A DNA stretch of 64,000 nt, taken from assembly GCF_001698815.1 (NCBI RefSeq), contig NZ_LGSI01000068.1, positions 248,001 through 312,000 on the forward strand, written 5' to 3'. Below, piece after piece: positions 54,050 to 63,676 of this stretch. This DNA comes from Pseudomonas syringae (GTDB taxonomy: Bacteria > Pseudomonadota > Gammaproteobacteria > Pseudomonadales > Pseudomonadaceae). The position numbers and the translations under genes were made by a program. The notes under the pieces were generated by a model, which saw only the letters and a list, made by a program, of their open reading frames with translations, was not told the origin of the DNA and ran no database searches. Every line of letters begins with the position of its first letter. Within the stretch, counting starts at the first letter, position 1.

Positions 54050-54850
54050 TCAGGCGTGAACAGGTGGCAGACTTTGGAATTTTTTCGGCTCTGCTGCCAG
54101 GACCGATTGCTGAAGAATTTTCGCCGCCGGATGGGTGAACTGCATGCCCGGAATGACTGCGCGATCCTCGACGATACCTCCCTCGGCAAGAACGATGACC
54201 CGCTCGCAAAAGTGCTGCACCAGGCTCAGATCATGGGTGATGAGAACGAAAGCCATCCCTAGACGTTGGCGCAGGTTCGCCAGTAACTCAAGCATCTGCA
54301 CCTGCAAAACTCGGTCAAGGTTGGAAAGCGCCTCATCCAGAATGATGAGTTTAGGTTCTGCTGCTAGCGCTCTGGCGATGCCCGCGCGTTGCAGTTGGCC
54401 ACCGCTGAGTTGCGACGGCAGCTTTTCAGCATCACTCGACGCCAGTTGTACTTGCTGGAGCAGCTCGGCCACGCGTGTCTGTTGTTCGCTGGCATGCAAG
54501 CCACGGAGGTTGCGTAAAGGTTCGGCAATGCTCCAGCCGATTGTGCGCTGTGGGTTGAAGGCACTGATTGCATCCTGAAAAACCATCTGTACGGTTTGCA
54601 GAAAGGCTTTGCTCGCAGGCTCAAAGGCGCCATTGTAGAAACTGATGCGACCCTGCTCCGGCGCTTCAATGCCCATCAATAAACGAGCAAGGGTACTTTT
54701 ACCGCTGCCACTGCCGCCGAGCAGGCCCAGGCTTTGGTACTCGTGCAGGGTCAGGCTGAGGTCATGCAGCACTTGAATGCGGTGCTTGCGAGTCAACAGG
54801 CCGCCACTGGTATAGCCGTGACTCAGGTTTTGCGCTTGCAAGAGGCTCAT
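54050..54850 (-). CDS. nikE: Nickel ABC transporter ATPase (NikE)
   Basis: The 266-residue ATPase has Walker A GGSGSGKST, signature LSGGQLQR and Walker B LIILDEALSNLD. It is a DppF/NikE-type subunit. Its start overlaps the nikD stop by four bases. Assignment as nickel rather than peptide comes from the nikR gene and its operator at the head of this operon. Confidence 0.9.
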   Translation of the reverse strand: MSLLQAQNLSHGYTSGGLLTRKHRIQVLHDLSLTLHEYQSLGLLGGSGSGKSTLARLLMGIEAPEQGRISFYNGAFEPASKAFLQTVQMVFQDAISAFNPQRTIGWSIAEPLRNLRGLHASEQQTRVAELLQQVQLASSDAEKLPSQLSGGQLQRAGIARALAAEPKLIILDEALSNLDRVLQVQMLELLANLRQRLGMAFVLITHDLSLVQHFCERVIVLAEGGIVEDRAVIPGMQFTHPAAKILQQSVLAAEPKKFQSLPPVHA

Positions 54851-55620
54851 TGGCTGGCGTGCTCCATAGTCAATGTACGGTGGGCGTGCAGAAGGGCCCG
54901 TGCGGCCGTGCTTTGAGGCGAATCGAAAAGGGTTCGGACATCGGCTTTTTCGACGATCAATCCACTCTCCATCACGGCTACGTGATCACAGCTACGTGCC
55001 ACGACGCCCATGTCGTGGGTGACCAGTAGGACGCCCAGACCACGCTGTGCTGTCAGCCTTTCGAGCAGATCCAGAAACCGAGCTTGCGCGACGACGTCCA
55101 GGTCGCTGGTGGGTTCGTCAGCCAGAAGGAAGCGACTTTCGGCCATCAGCGCCAGGGCTATCATCATCCGTTGCAGCATGCCGCCACTGAGCTGAAAGGC
55201 ACATGAGTCAAGCACGCGCTCTATGTCGACCAAGCCCACGTCGCTGACTGCTTCGTTCATGCGCATCCGGGCCTGAGCACCCTTGATTCCTCGAACGGCG
55301 AGGGTTTCTGCCGCATGTTGACGCAGAGTGCGTACCGGATTGAAGGCGCTGCGAGGGTTCTGCAATACCAGAGCGATCTCCCGCCCACGGAGCTGTTGTG
55401 CCGTGACTGTCTTGCCATCCAGTAGCAGCTCGCCTGACAGGCGTTGCAGGTTATCGGGCAGGAGGTCGAGCATACCCAGGCAGGTCAGGGACTTGCCCGA
55501 GCCGCTGGCGCCTACCAAGGCGCAGATATGCCCGGCATTCAACGTGAGATCAATGCCGTTAACCAGTGGGTCGCCCCGGTGCTCAATGTGCAGGTCACGA
55601 AGCTGAAGTTGCCCGCTCAT
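54847..55620 (-). CDS. nikD: Nickel ABC transporter ATPase (NikD)
   Basis: The 257-residue ATPase has Walker A GASGSGKSL, signature LSGGMLQR and Walker B FLLADEPTSDLD, typical of DppD/NikD. It forms a heterodimer with NikE. ATGA overlaps occur on both sides, showing tight coupling of nikB-C-D-E. Confidence 0.9.
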   Translation of the reverse strand: MSGQLQLRDLHIEHRGDPLVNGIDLTLNAGHICALVGASGSGKSLTCLGMLDLLPDNLQRLSGELLLDGKTVTAQQLRGREIALVLQNPRSAFNPVRTLRQHAAETLAVRGIKGAQARMRMNEAVSDVGLVDIERVLDSCAFQLSGGMLQRMMIALALMAESRFLLADEPTSDLDVVAQARFLDLLERLTAQRGLGVLLVTHDMGVVARSCDHVAVMESGLIVEKADVRTLFDSPQSTAARALLHAHRTLTMEHASQ

Positions 55621-56462
55621 AATTTCACCTCCGCGCGCAAGGCCGGATCAAGTCGGTCACGCAGGGCATCACCCAGTAGGTTGAATGCCATAACCGAGAA
55701 GAAAATCATCAGCCCGGGCCACAGCAGCAGTTGTGGTTGCGTCCAGATAAACTCCTTGGAGTCGTTGATCATAACGCCCCATTCCGGAGTCGGCGGACTG
55801 ACGCCCAGCCCCAGAAATGACAGGCCGGAAACGTGCAGCATCATGTGACCGATATCCATCGACGCCAGCACCAGCAACTGCCCGGCAACGTTAGGCAAGA
55901 TGTGCTGACGGACGCGAGTGAAGCGAGAAGCCCCGGCCAGCCGTGAAGCGAGCACATAATCCCGTCCGCGCTGTGCGATGACCATGCCGCGCACCATGCG
56001 GGCATACCAGGCCCAATGAGACAACGCGATAGCAATAATCACGTTGCCCAGGCCGGTACCCAGCAAAGCGATCAGAAAGAACGCCAGGACCAGCGTTGGA
56101 AAGGTCAGGAACATGTCACACAGACGCATCAACAGCATGTCGACACGCCCCCCTACGAAGCCTGCCAAACCACCGATAACGACGCCTAGTACGAGTACCA
56201 GGCCGAGCGTGAGGACTACGCTGCCCAGTGATAAACGAGTGCCAACGATAAGGCGCGACAGTACATCTCGGCCCAAGTGATCGGTTCCCAGCCAATGACT
56301 TGTGCTCACCGGTAACAGCCGTTCGTTGAGGTCGACCAATGTAGGATCGTAGGGTGCCAGCCACGGCCCCAGGATTGCCAGCATCAGCAAGATACCGACC
56401 ATCGCCCAGCCGATGCGCAGCCCCCAGCGGGTGGCGGGGCGCAATGCTGTCAAAGCATTCAT
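55617..56462 (-). CDS. nikC: Nickel ABC transporter permease (NikC)
   Basis: The 281-residue permease has an N-terminal helix and the DppC/NikC block (LGTDHLGRDVLSRLIVGTR, about 63-81), with five further helices. The ATG at 56462 overlaps the nikB stop; the open frame extends upstream without a site. It forms the channel with NikB. Confidence 0.9.
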   Translation of the reverse strand: MNALTALRPATRWGLRIGWAMVGILLMLAILGPWLAPYDPTLVDLNERLLPVSTSHWLGTDHLGRDVLSRLIVGTRLSLGSVVLTLGLVLVLGVVIGGLAGFVGGRVDMLLMRLCDMFLTFPTLVLAFFLIALLGTGLGNVIIAIALSHWAWYARMVRGMVIAQRGRDYVLASRLAGASRFTRVRQHILPNVAGQLLVLASMDIGHMMLHVSGLSFLGLGVSPPTPEWGVMINDSKEFIWTQPQLLLWPGLMIFFSVMAFNLLGDALRDRLDPALRAEVKL

Positions 56463-57400
56463 GCCGGAACCCCCGCCAGACGCGTACGTGGATCGAGCCA
56501 CGCATAGCAGATGTCCACGATCAGATTGCACACCACCAGCAACGCAGTGAGTAGCAGTGTGAAGCATTGCATCACCGGGAAGTCCCGATTCAGCACAGCA
56601 CCGACGGCGAAACGACCTACCCCTGGCCAGGCGAAAATGGTTTCGATCACCAGAGCGCCGCCGAGCAGCTCACCGATGTGCATACCGGTGGCGGTGACGA
56701 GAGGCATCCAGGCATTGCGCAGAATATGACTGCGCCATACACGGTTTTCATCCAGACCGCGTGCCCGGGCATAAAGTACGTGGCGGTGCTTGCTGACATC
56801 CAGCAGGCTGGCGCGCAGCAGACGGGCATTGATCGACATGGACATCAGGGCAATGGCCAGAACCGGCATGACTACATGCGCGATACCGCCCCGGCCCATG
56901 GGTGGCAGCCAGCCAAGCCATAGGGAAAATAGCGCGATCAGTACAAAGGCCAGCCAGAAGTTGGGCATTGACACCCCAATGAACGTCACTAGACGCACCA
57001 GTTGATCCGGCCAGCGTCCACGCCAGCGTGCGGCTGCAAGTCCCAGCGGAATGCTCATCAGCAAGGTCATGGCCAGCGCCAGGCCACCGAGTTGCAGAGT
57101 GGCAGGCAAGTAGTAGAGCAAATCATCCAGCACCGGCCGCCCGGTGATGTAAGAGGTGCCGAAATCCAAGTGCAAGGCATTCCACAACCAGGTCAGGTAT
57201 TGCTCTGGTAGTGGCCGATCAAGCCCGAGTGCGTGCCTTGCTTCTTGCAACGCGGCATCGGTTGGCGGGATCTGCGAAAGACGCAGGTAGTCCAGCGCCG
57301 GATCACCATTACCCAGGTGCAGCAGGGTAAACACGATCAGGGACACGCCGAGCAATACGGGAATCAGCAGCACCAAGCGCAGGATGATGTAGCGCAACAT
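56459..57400 (-). CDS. nikB: Nickel ABC transporter permease (NikB)
   Basis: The 313-residue permease has six helices. The first and the LGLDRPLPEQYLTWLWNALHLDFGTSY block (about 58-85, shown as its key run) match DppB/NikB. A three-base gap follows nikA, and the stop overlaps nikC as ATGA. Confidence 0.9.
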   Translation of the reverse strand: MLRYIILRLVLLIPVLLGVSLIVFTLLHLGNGDPALDYLRLSQIPPTDAALQEARHALGLDRPLPEQYLTWLWNALHLDFGTSYITGRPVLDDLLYYLPATLQLGGLALAMTLLMSIPLGLAAARWRGRWPDQLVRLVTFIGVSMPNFWLAFVLIALFSLWLGWLPPMGRGGIAHVVMPVLAIALMSMSINARLLRASLLDVSKHRHVLYARARGLDENRVWRSHILRNAWMPLVTATGMHIGELLGGALVIETIFAWPGVGRFAVGAVLNRDFPVMQCFTLLLTALLVVCNLIVDICYAWLDPRTRLAGVPA

Positions 57401-57403
57401 GAG

Positions 57404-58990
57404 TTATGGTTTCCCGGCCGCTGGGCGCATGCGTTCGAAAGGCACGTCGAACAGCGTGCTGCCAAACTCGACCCCGTCGACAGTCGGGCGGCTAACGCTG
57501 ATCGCGGTCAGATAGGAAATCGGCAGGTAAACGGCTTGATCGTGGAGAGTCGTCAGAATTTCCCGATAGCCGTCTGCGCGAACCTGTTCCTGAGTGCTGG
57601 CCAACACCTCGGCGATTTTGCGGTCGATGGCGTCTTTCATTGGCAGACCGCGTTGGGCCATGTAGTCGGCGTGCCCGGCATAACGCATGGAACTGACGAA
57701 TGAGTGCGGATCGTAGGGCGCGCCCCAAGTGTCGCCGAATATCATGCCAAAACGGCCTTCGCGCTGACGTTGCACCAGGGCGCCTTCCTCCTCGGCGCGC
57801 AACTGCACTTGGATACCGACCTTGGCCAGCTCGCCCTGAATGATCTCGGCGAGGCTTTTTTGCAGTGCGCTGGTACCCAGGAAGCACAGCTCGATACTCA
57901 ACATCCGACCCTCTTTTACCAACGGGCCTTTGCCCGTTGAAGGTTTCCAGCCAGCCGCTTCCAAGGTCTTGCGAGCGGCGGCGGGATCGTAGGGCAGGGC
58001 TTTGAGGCCGATGTCGGTGTACGGCATGTTGTTGGAGAACAGTGCATCGGCGCGCGGTTCCAGACCATGCAGCACCTTGGCGATGATGGTGTCTTTGTCG
58101 ATGGCCTGGTTGATTGCCTGGCGTACTGCCAGTTCATTGGTGGGGGCGAGACCGGTGTTCATCGCTACTGCGCGGGTTGCCAGCGGAGCGGAGATTGCGG
58201 TTTTGAAACCGGCATCACGTAGGCGTACAAACGTGCCCGGAGATATCTCACCCTCAGAGCCCTGAATCAGATCCAGTTCTCCGGTTTGCAAGGCGATAGC
58301 GCGGCTATCGGGGTCAGAGATGACTTTTACCAACACTTCCTTATAAGCAGGCTTTGCCCCCCAATAGCGTTCGTTACGCTGAAAGCGGTCGTACTCGCCT
58401 CGCCGGGTTTCAACAAGCTTCCAGGGGCCTGTGCCTATCAAGCTGCCGGGCTTGTCGTCGGGCGCGGCAAAGCGCAACGGCCGAACCTGGGCCAGCTCAA
58501 GTAGAGTGGGGTAGTAGGGGTGTTTGAGAACCAGCACCAGTGTCGCGGGGTCTGGTGCTTCGACACGGTCAATCGTAGTGACCAACTCCATCCATTGATG
58601 CCTGCTGGTGTTCGCCAGTGCGGCATCCAGATTAGCTTTCGCGGCAGCAGCGTCGAAGATCGCCCCGTTACTGAAGGTGACGCCTTCACGCAGCTTGAAG
58701 GTGTAGGTCTTGCCGTCCGGGGAAATGGTCCAACTTGTCGCAAGCCAGGGTTCAAGTGCGCCGGTCGTGGTGTAACGCACCAAAGGTTCATACACCATGG
58801 CCTGCGCGTACATCTGATTGGGGGAGTAGCCTCGGGGATCAAGAGGCCCGGCATTGGTCGGCCAGCTGTAGGTGAGTACGTCTGTTGATGTTTCACCGCT
58901 ATCCGCGTTGACAACCTGACCAAGACTAACGGCGAGGCAAGCCGCGAAGATCCAACTGTTGAGCTTTTGTTTCGTCCGTTGCTGCTTCAC
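57404..58990 (-). CDS. nikA: Nickel-binding periplasmic protein (NikA)
   Basis: The 528-residue protein has a signal peptide (ending VVNA) and a family-5 binding fold of the NikA/DppA class. The GTG at 58990 is preferred: GGGGAG lies eight bases upstream, and the length equals that of known NikA. An ATG at 59029 would add 13 residues, would have no ribosome site, and would lie within seven bases of the NikR operator. It starts the nikABCDE operon. Confidence 0.88.
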   Translation of the reverse strand: MKQQRTKQKLNSWIFAACLAVSLGQVVNADSGETSTDVLTYSWPTNAGPLDPRGYSPNQMYAQAMVYEPLVRYTTTGALEPWLATSWTISPDGKTYTFKLREGVTFSNGAIFDAAAAKANLDAALANTSRHQWMELVTTIDRVEAPDPATLVLVLKHPYYPTLLELAQVRPLRFAAPDDKPGSLIGTGPWKLVETRRGEYDRFQRNERYWGAKPAYKEVLVKVISDPDSRAIALQTGELDLIQGSEGEISPGTFVRLRDAGFKTAISAPLATRAVAMNTGLAPTNELAVRQAINQAIDKDTIIAKVLHGLEPRADALFSNNMPYTDIGLKALPYDPAAARKTLEAAGWKPSTGKGPLVKEGRMLSIELCFLGTSALQKSLAEIIQGELAKVGIQVQLRAEEEGALVQRQREGRFGMIFGDTWGAPYDPHSFVSSMRYAGHADYMAQRGLPMKDAIDRKIAEVLASTQEQVRADGYREILTTLHDQAVYLPISYLTAISVSRPTVDGVEFGSTLFDVPFERMRPAAGKP

Positions 58991-59035
58991 ACTCGTACTC
59001 CCCAATGATGGCGGGCATAGAGTATTCATCAGTAA

Positions 59036-59063
59036 GTATGATGTCTATGGATAAACCTCATAC
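59036..59063. promoter_or_regulatory. NikR operator
   Basis: GTATGA at 59036-59041, 16 bases, then TCATAC at 59058-59063: the exact NikR consensus half-sites and spacing. It lies between nikA (minus) and nikR (plus). NikR with nickel would repress the transporter and itself from this site. Confidence 0.95.
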
Positions 59064-59079
59064 TCGCAGGAAGGTATTG

Positions 59080-59499
59080 ATGCAACGAGTCACCATCACG
59101 CTGGACGACGAACTTCTGGCGGCCATTGATCAGCGCGTCGCCACTCGCGGCTATCAAGGGCGCTCGGAAGCCGTCCGCGATTTGCTCCGTGCAGGCTTGC
59201 TTGAGCCTGGAGCGGGTAATCCTGAAGCAGACTGCGTCGCTACCTTGAGCTATGTCTACGATCACCACACCCGTGAGTTATCCAAACGCCTGAATACTAC
59301 CTTTCATGCTCACCATGATCTGACCATGTCGACGCTGCATGTGCATCTTGATCACGGTAATTGTCTGGAAGTCTCAGTGCTAAAGGGACCCACAGGCCAG
59401 GTAGCGGAATTGGCTCAGCATGTGATGGCAGAGCGTGGGGTAAGACATGGGAATGTGCAGATCATTCCGGTGGCGAGTATCGAGCATGTACATGAGTAG
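59080..59499 (+). CDS. nikR: Nickel-responsive regulator NikR
   Basis: The 139-residue protein has a ribbon-helix-helix domain (MQRVTITLDDELLAAID) and a C-terminal ACT-like domain. The high-affinity nickel ligands are all present at the E. coli positions: His76, His87, His89 and Cys95. The ATG at 59080 follows AGGAAGG; upstream in-frame ATGs lie in the operator. It is divergent from nikABCDE, which it should repress when nickel is plentiful. Confidence 0.97.
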   Translation: MQRVTITLDDELLAAIDQRVATRGYQGRSEAVRDLLRAGLLEPGAGNPEADCVATLSYVYDHHTRELSKRLNTTFHAHHDLTMSTLHVHLDHGNCLEVSVLKGPTGQVAELAQHVMAERGVRHGNVQIIPVASIEHVHE

Positions 59500-60029
59500 T
59501 CGTTAATCAATCGATCAACCACTCTGGCTCAGTACCCAGCAGGTTTAATGACGGCAACTTTCGACCTGCGCAGAAAATTTGAAGATACCAATTTCATCAG
59601 CCCCGCATTATCCAAGTGATAGCGCGCATGCCAGCCCCTTTAGGTTGTGGCTCGAAGGTGGACATCTGCGCCATCTTGAACGACTGGTCGCTATCACAGA
59701 TTGCACGCAACCTGCGGACGCAATCTGGACGTGTTATTCCCGAACAGCGTCGGTCCCGATGTATTGAGGTCGATTCCAAGCAGGCCGTAGAGGGCGGACA
59801 ATTGATCCAGCGACCTTAGTCTTAACCCTGCACCCATCATGAGCCTGACTAATTTTTTATTGAAATCAATTCGTTTTCGGTCATGTGTTTACTCGATCTA
59901 GAATGCGCGCAGCTCTTCATGAAAGGTTGGAATGCCAGCACTCAGTGAAGAAACAGAACGTAGGTCAAAGCTTAATGAAGGCGAAAGTCCATTTCAGCTT
60001 TGCGTTGAAAAACAGGATGCTAGGTCAGG
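59500..60029. other. Non-coding stretch, no gene supported
   Basis: About 530 bases between nikR and mesX. A few small open frames (for example 59616-59819 plus) have no ribosome site. A minus-strand stretch near 59800 reads coding-like for about 30 codons but is broken, perhaps an old gene remnant. The mesX promoter should lie in the AT-rich part around 59840-59990. Confidence 0.4.
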
Positions 60030-61013
60030 ATGAAAAAAGAACTCACATTTGCTATCAAGAGCATTTCTTTTGATGAGCATTACTCTCCATCAGCCACTAC
60101 GCGCATCACGACGAACTTTGCCAATCTTGCCAGAGGGGAAAGTCGCCAGAAGAATTTGCGCAACACGTTGACGATGATCAACAACCGTTTCAACGCCTTG
60201 GCGCACTGGGACAACCCTACAGGTGATCGTTACACGGTCGAACTGGACATCATCTCCGCTGAGCTGACTATTGCTGCTGACGGCGGGGAGAATGCCATCC
60301 CGCTAATCGAAGTTCTGAAAGCCACGATTATTGATCGAACAACCGGTGAGCGCATCAAAGGTATTGTCGGAAATAACTTTTCTTCTTACGTGCGCGACTA
60401 TGACTTCAGTGTGCGGTTGCTAGAACACAACAAGGATCAGTCCCAGTTCAGTACGCCAGAAAATTTTGGAGATTTGCACGGAAAGCTGTTTAAGTGCTTC
60501 GTTAATTCATGTGCCTACAAAGATAATTTCGAAAAGCCGCCTGTTATCTGTCTGAGCGTTTCGAGTAGCAGAAGGTACCATCGGATTGAGAGTCAGCATC
60601 CCGTTCTAGGACATGAGTACCAGCAAGATGAATACTCTTTGACGGATGAGTATTTCAATAAGATGGGGTTGAAAGTTCGCTATTTTATGCCGCCGAACAG
60701 CGCCGCACCTTTGGCTTTTTATTTCTCTGGCGACTTACTTAGTGATTACACCAATCTTGAACTTATTGGCATCATTAGCACAATGGATACCTTCCAAAAA
60801 ATTTATCGACCTGAAATCTATAATGCAAATTCAGCGGCAGGAAAATGCTATCAGCCTAGCTTGAAAAACCAGGATTATTCACTGACTCGAATTGTGTATG
60901 ACCGCGAGGAACGCAGTCGGCTTGCTGCTGAGCAGGGAAAGTTTGTCGAAGAGCACTTTATGAAACCTTACCGCACTGTTCTTGAGCAGTTTTCCGCTAG
61001 CTGCGCTCTTTGA
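60030..61013 (+). CDS. mesX: MesX (DUF1852), partner of MesD methionine synthase
   Basis: The 327-residue protein opens with KKELTFAIKSISFDE and contains TTNFANLARGESRQKNLRNTL near residue 30 and NSCAYKDNFEKPPVICLSVS near 165, which I recognise as the DUF1852/MesX family. MesX is known to be needed with MesD for methionine synthesis from homocysteine in aerobic bacteria, likely supplying the methyl donor. mesD follows 25 bases later. Coding looks intact. Confidence 0.88.
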   Translation: MKKELTFAIKSISFDEHYSPSATTRITTNFANLARGESRQKNLRNTLTMINNRFNALAHWDNPTGDRYTVELDIISAELTIAADGGENAIPLIEVLKATIIDRTTGERIKGIVGNNFSSYVRDYDFSVRLLEHNKDQSQFSTPENFGDLHGKLFKCFVNSCAYKDNFEKPPVICLSVSSSRRYHRIESQHPVLGHEYQQDEYSLTDEYFNKMGLKVRYFMPPNSAAPLAFYFSGDLLSDYTNLELIGIISTMDTFQKIYRPEIYNANSAAGKCYQPSLKNQDYSLTRIVYDREERSRLAAEQGKFVEEHFMKPYRTVLEQFSASCAL

Positions 61014-61038
61014 TTAGTTTAAAACCAAGGTCATCTTC

Positions 61039-62073
61039 ATGAAAAAATTGTTACCCACTTCGACTGCTGGCAGCTTGCCTAAACCTTCTTGGCTTGCGCA
61101 GCCTGAGACCCTTTGGTCACCTTGGAAGTTGCAAGGCGAAGAATTGACTGAAGGCAAGCAGGACGCGTTACGTTTATCACTGCAAGAACAACAAATGGCC
61201 GGTATCGATATCGTCAGTGACGGTGAGCAAACTCGCCAGCATTTCGTGACGACGTTTATTGAGCACCTCGACGGCGTTAATTTTGAAAAACGTGAGACTG
61301 TCAGAATTCGTGACCGCTACGACGCGAGCGTACCAACGGTGGTGGGTGCTGTTGCTCGTCAAAAGTCTGTTTTTGTTGAAGACGCCAAGTTTCTACGACA
61401 GCAAACCAAGCAGCCAATCAAATGGGCCCTACCAGGCCCCACGACGATGATTGACACCCTCTACGATGCTCACTACAAAAACCGTGAAAAACTGGCTTGG
61501 GAATTCGCGAAGATTCTCAATCAGGAGGCCAGAGAGCTGGAGGCTGCCGGGGTAGATATCATCCAGTTCGATGAGCCTGCATTCAACGTGTTTTTTGACG
61601 ACGTGAATGACTGGGGTGTAGCCACTTTGGAACGAGCAATCGAAGGGCTCAAATGCGAAACCGCCGTGCATATTTGCTATGGCTATGGCATTAAGGCCAA
61701 CACCGACTGGAAGAAGACGCTGGGTTCAGAGTGGCGACAGTACGAAGAAGCGTTTCCCAAGCTGCAAAAATCCGGCATCGATATTATCTCGCTGGAGTGC
61801 CATAACTCTCACGTACCTATGGATCTGCTTGAACTCATTAGGGGTAAAAAAGTGATGGTAGGAGCCATTGACGTGGGGATCCATACCATTGAGACGCCCG
61901 AGGAAGTGGCCAATACCCTGAGAAAGGCACTCCAGTTCGTCGATGCCGACAGGCTTTATCCATGCACTAACTGCGGCATGGCACCTTTGCCACGTCGAGT
62001 CGCCAGCGGCAAGCTGCACGCGTTGAGTGCTGGTGCAGAAATCGTACGTAAAGAACTCTCTAGCGAGCGCTGA
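61039..62073 (+). CDS. mesD: MesD folate-independent core methionine synthase
   Basis: The 344-residue protein has only the catalytic C-terminal barrel of MetE. It lacks the N-terminal half. The zinc ligands are readable: a His-Cys pair in VHICYG, a Glu in QFDEPAFN, and a Cys in YPCTNCGM. Lack of the folate-binding half fits the MesD type. The preceding mesX gene is its usual companion. Confidence 0.9.
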   Translation: MKKLLPTSTAGSLPKPSWLAQPETLWSPWKLQGEELTEGKQDALRLSLQEQQMAGIDIVSDGEQTRQHFVTTFIEHLDGVNFEKRETVRIRDRYDASVPTVVGAVARQKSVFVEDAKFLRQQTKQPIKWALPGPTTMIDTLYDAHYKNREKLAWEFAKILNQEARELEAAGVDIIQFDEPAFNVFFDDVNDWGVATLERAIEGLKCETAVHICYGYGIKANTDWKKTLGSEWRQYEEAFPKLQKSGIDIISLECHNSHVPMDLLELIRGKKVMVGAIDVGIHTIETPEEVANTLRKALQFVDADRLYPCTNCGMAPLPRRVASGKLHALSAGAEIVRKELSSER

Positions 62074-62210
62074 GCTACATTCGCAAATGGCGTACGTAGG
62101 TTGAGTGGGCGATCAGGTCGATTTTGATCGACGGGCCGCTTTCAAAACTGAAGAAGACTGAAGCCAGCCAGATTATCGGGCCACTTCAGGCTCGGGAGCT
62201 GCTTTTGATC

Positions 62211-62339
62211 CTACTCCCCCTGTTTATGCTTATGAGGTTTCAGTTTTGGATGATCCTTTTGCTTTTCAGGCGTGACTCTCTGCCTCTTGTCCGGGGTGCC
62301 ATCCTCGTTCGTTCTCTTAGGGCCAGGTTTAATACTCAT
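62211..62339 (-). CDS. Small highly charged hypothetical protein (42 aa)
   Basis: ATG at 62339 has AAGGAA about nine bases upstream. The product begins MSIKPGPKRTNEDGTPDKR and ends in a run of Lys, His and Pro. It is basic and probably disordered, with no hydrophobic core. The frame is too short for usual gene calls, but the ribosome site and clean composition favour a real gene. It could bind nucleic acid or metal through its His/Lys tail; this is only a guess. Confidence 0.45.
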   Translation of the reverse strand: MSIKPGPKRTNEDGTPDKRQRVTPEKQKDHPKLKPHKHKQGE

Positions 62340-62565
62340 CGTCGATTTCCTTTATCGCTTGGGTTGTTAAATCCTGCTTTGTAGATATCCCAGCCCCTTA
62401 TAGCTGTCAATAGGAGGAGGGCAAAGTTCGCGTAGTCAAAGTATAGGCATTAGGATGTCAATAGCCGACTTGGTCATGACTTGGCCGCCGCGAACTCAGG
62501 GCTTCATCGAGCTGCTTGAATCGCTCCCTAGCTTTTAAGTATGTACGTAACGTCTCCCATTCAGC

Positions 62566-62596
62566 CGCCTGCTGCCCCCATTACAGGCAGCAGGCG
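62566..62596. repeat. Perfect 11-base inverted repeat
   Basis: CGCCTGCTGCC at 62566-62576 and its complement at 62586-62596 with a 9-base loop. It lies between the small basic gene and the GNAT gene. It may be a regulatory or terminating hairpin. No T run follows on the plus strand. Confidence 0.6.
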
Positions 62597-62718
62597 TCCC
62601 AAAGCAAACGCCGAGGCTGGCGGCTATCTACTAGCGGGTGTCTTTGCATGTGCGTATTGTTTGATTGCCGCTACCTTCCCTGGAAACCACGCGGAACCAC
62701 GCAATAAGGACGATGCAA

Positions 62719-63519
62719 ATGAATGTTGGAATGGATCATGCGATTGAGGCCGCAGAAAGCGAGTATTTGTGTGCGCGCGTCGAGAGTTTGTCTCGGATAA
62801 GCGGGAACCCTTTTGGTGCTCGCGTGTTTTTTAACGACGCTTTTCCATGTTTTCGAGTGAAGGCATCATCCAGCCCGATGCTCAATCGTATCTACGGCGA
62901 TAGCTCCGCCAGCCCCGAGGCACTAGTGAGCTTGCTCCTTGAGTCGGCGGAGTATTCGACCGTAACGCCTCTGATCGGCAAGGCCTCTACATTGGAGCAA
63001 TACGCTTTTGTGGGAGAGAGGCAACTGGAGCGTCTGAGGGGATGGACGCATCTGCAACTCGCGTGCGCCATCGAGGACGTGGTCTTGAACCACCACTCAT
63101 TCGAAATCGAAGAGGCCACCTCACAAACGCTTCCTGAGTTCGTGGCCGTACATGCGAGTGGATTTCATACCAAGCCGGAACATCTTCAGTTGAGCCAAGC
63201 TTCGTTCGCAGGGCTGATCTCAAATGAACGTATGAAAATTTACGTCCTCAAGTCTGATGGAAAGATCGTTGCAGGAGCGTTGATGTACTTGGCCTGCAAC
63301 GGGGTTGCCTACCTTGGTACGGCTGCAACGCGAAAAAACGCACGAGGCCAGGGCTACCATGGAGCGCTGATATCTCATCGGATAGAGCAAGCAAAGAAAC
63401 ACGGCGGCCTTTTTATTGCCGCAACCGCGCTTCCCAGCTCGCAAAGTCGCCGAAATTTGCAACGTACAGGGCTATCGATATCCCACGCTCAAACCCTATA
63501 TCGCCTAGCAGATAGCTAA
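62719..63519 (+). CDS. GNAT-family acetyltransferase
   Basis: The 266-residue protein has a variable N-terminal half and a C-terminal GNAT domain. The acetyl-CoA loop ARGQGYHGALI lies near residue 213, and a preceding beta strand reads YLACNGVAYLGTAATRK. It resembles two-lobed GNATs of unknown substrate. ATG 62719 is chosen because AAGGA lies eight bases ahead; other ATGs at 62713 and 62731 are possible. Monocistronic. Confidence 0.85.
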   Translation: MNVGMDHAIEAAESEYLCARVESLSRISGNPFGARVFFNDAFPCFRVKASSSPMLNRIYGDSSASPEALVSLLLESAEYSTVTPLIGKASTLEQYAFVGERQLERLRGWTHLQLACAIEDVVLNHHSFEIEEATSQTLPEFVAVHASGFHTKPEHLQLSQASFAGLISNERMKIYVLKSDGKIVAGALMYLACNGVAYLGTAATRKNARGQGYHGALISHRIEQAKKHGGLFIAATALPSSQSRRNLQRTGLSISHAQTLYRLADS

Positions 63520-63676
63520 AATATGTCTCCGCAGTAGCGTTTCCTTTTGGTCGGTAACCAATCATTTGGCGTTTGATTGACTATAAACAATTCCCAACCA
63601 TCAATTACTCATGGACTATAGGTGTATTTGTCGGCCTCTTCATGAGGCCAGCGCTCGTAGCTCCAGGAGCCTATGA

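Noticed and set aside
59616..59819. Small plus-strand frame between nikR and mesX
   Set aside because: No ribosome site or known content; the opposite strand is equally open.
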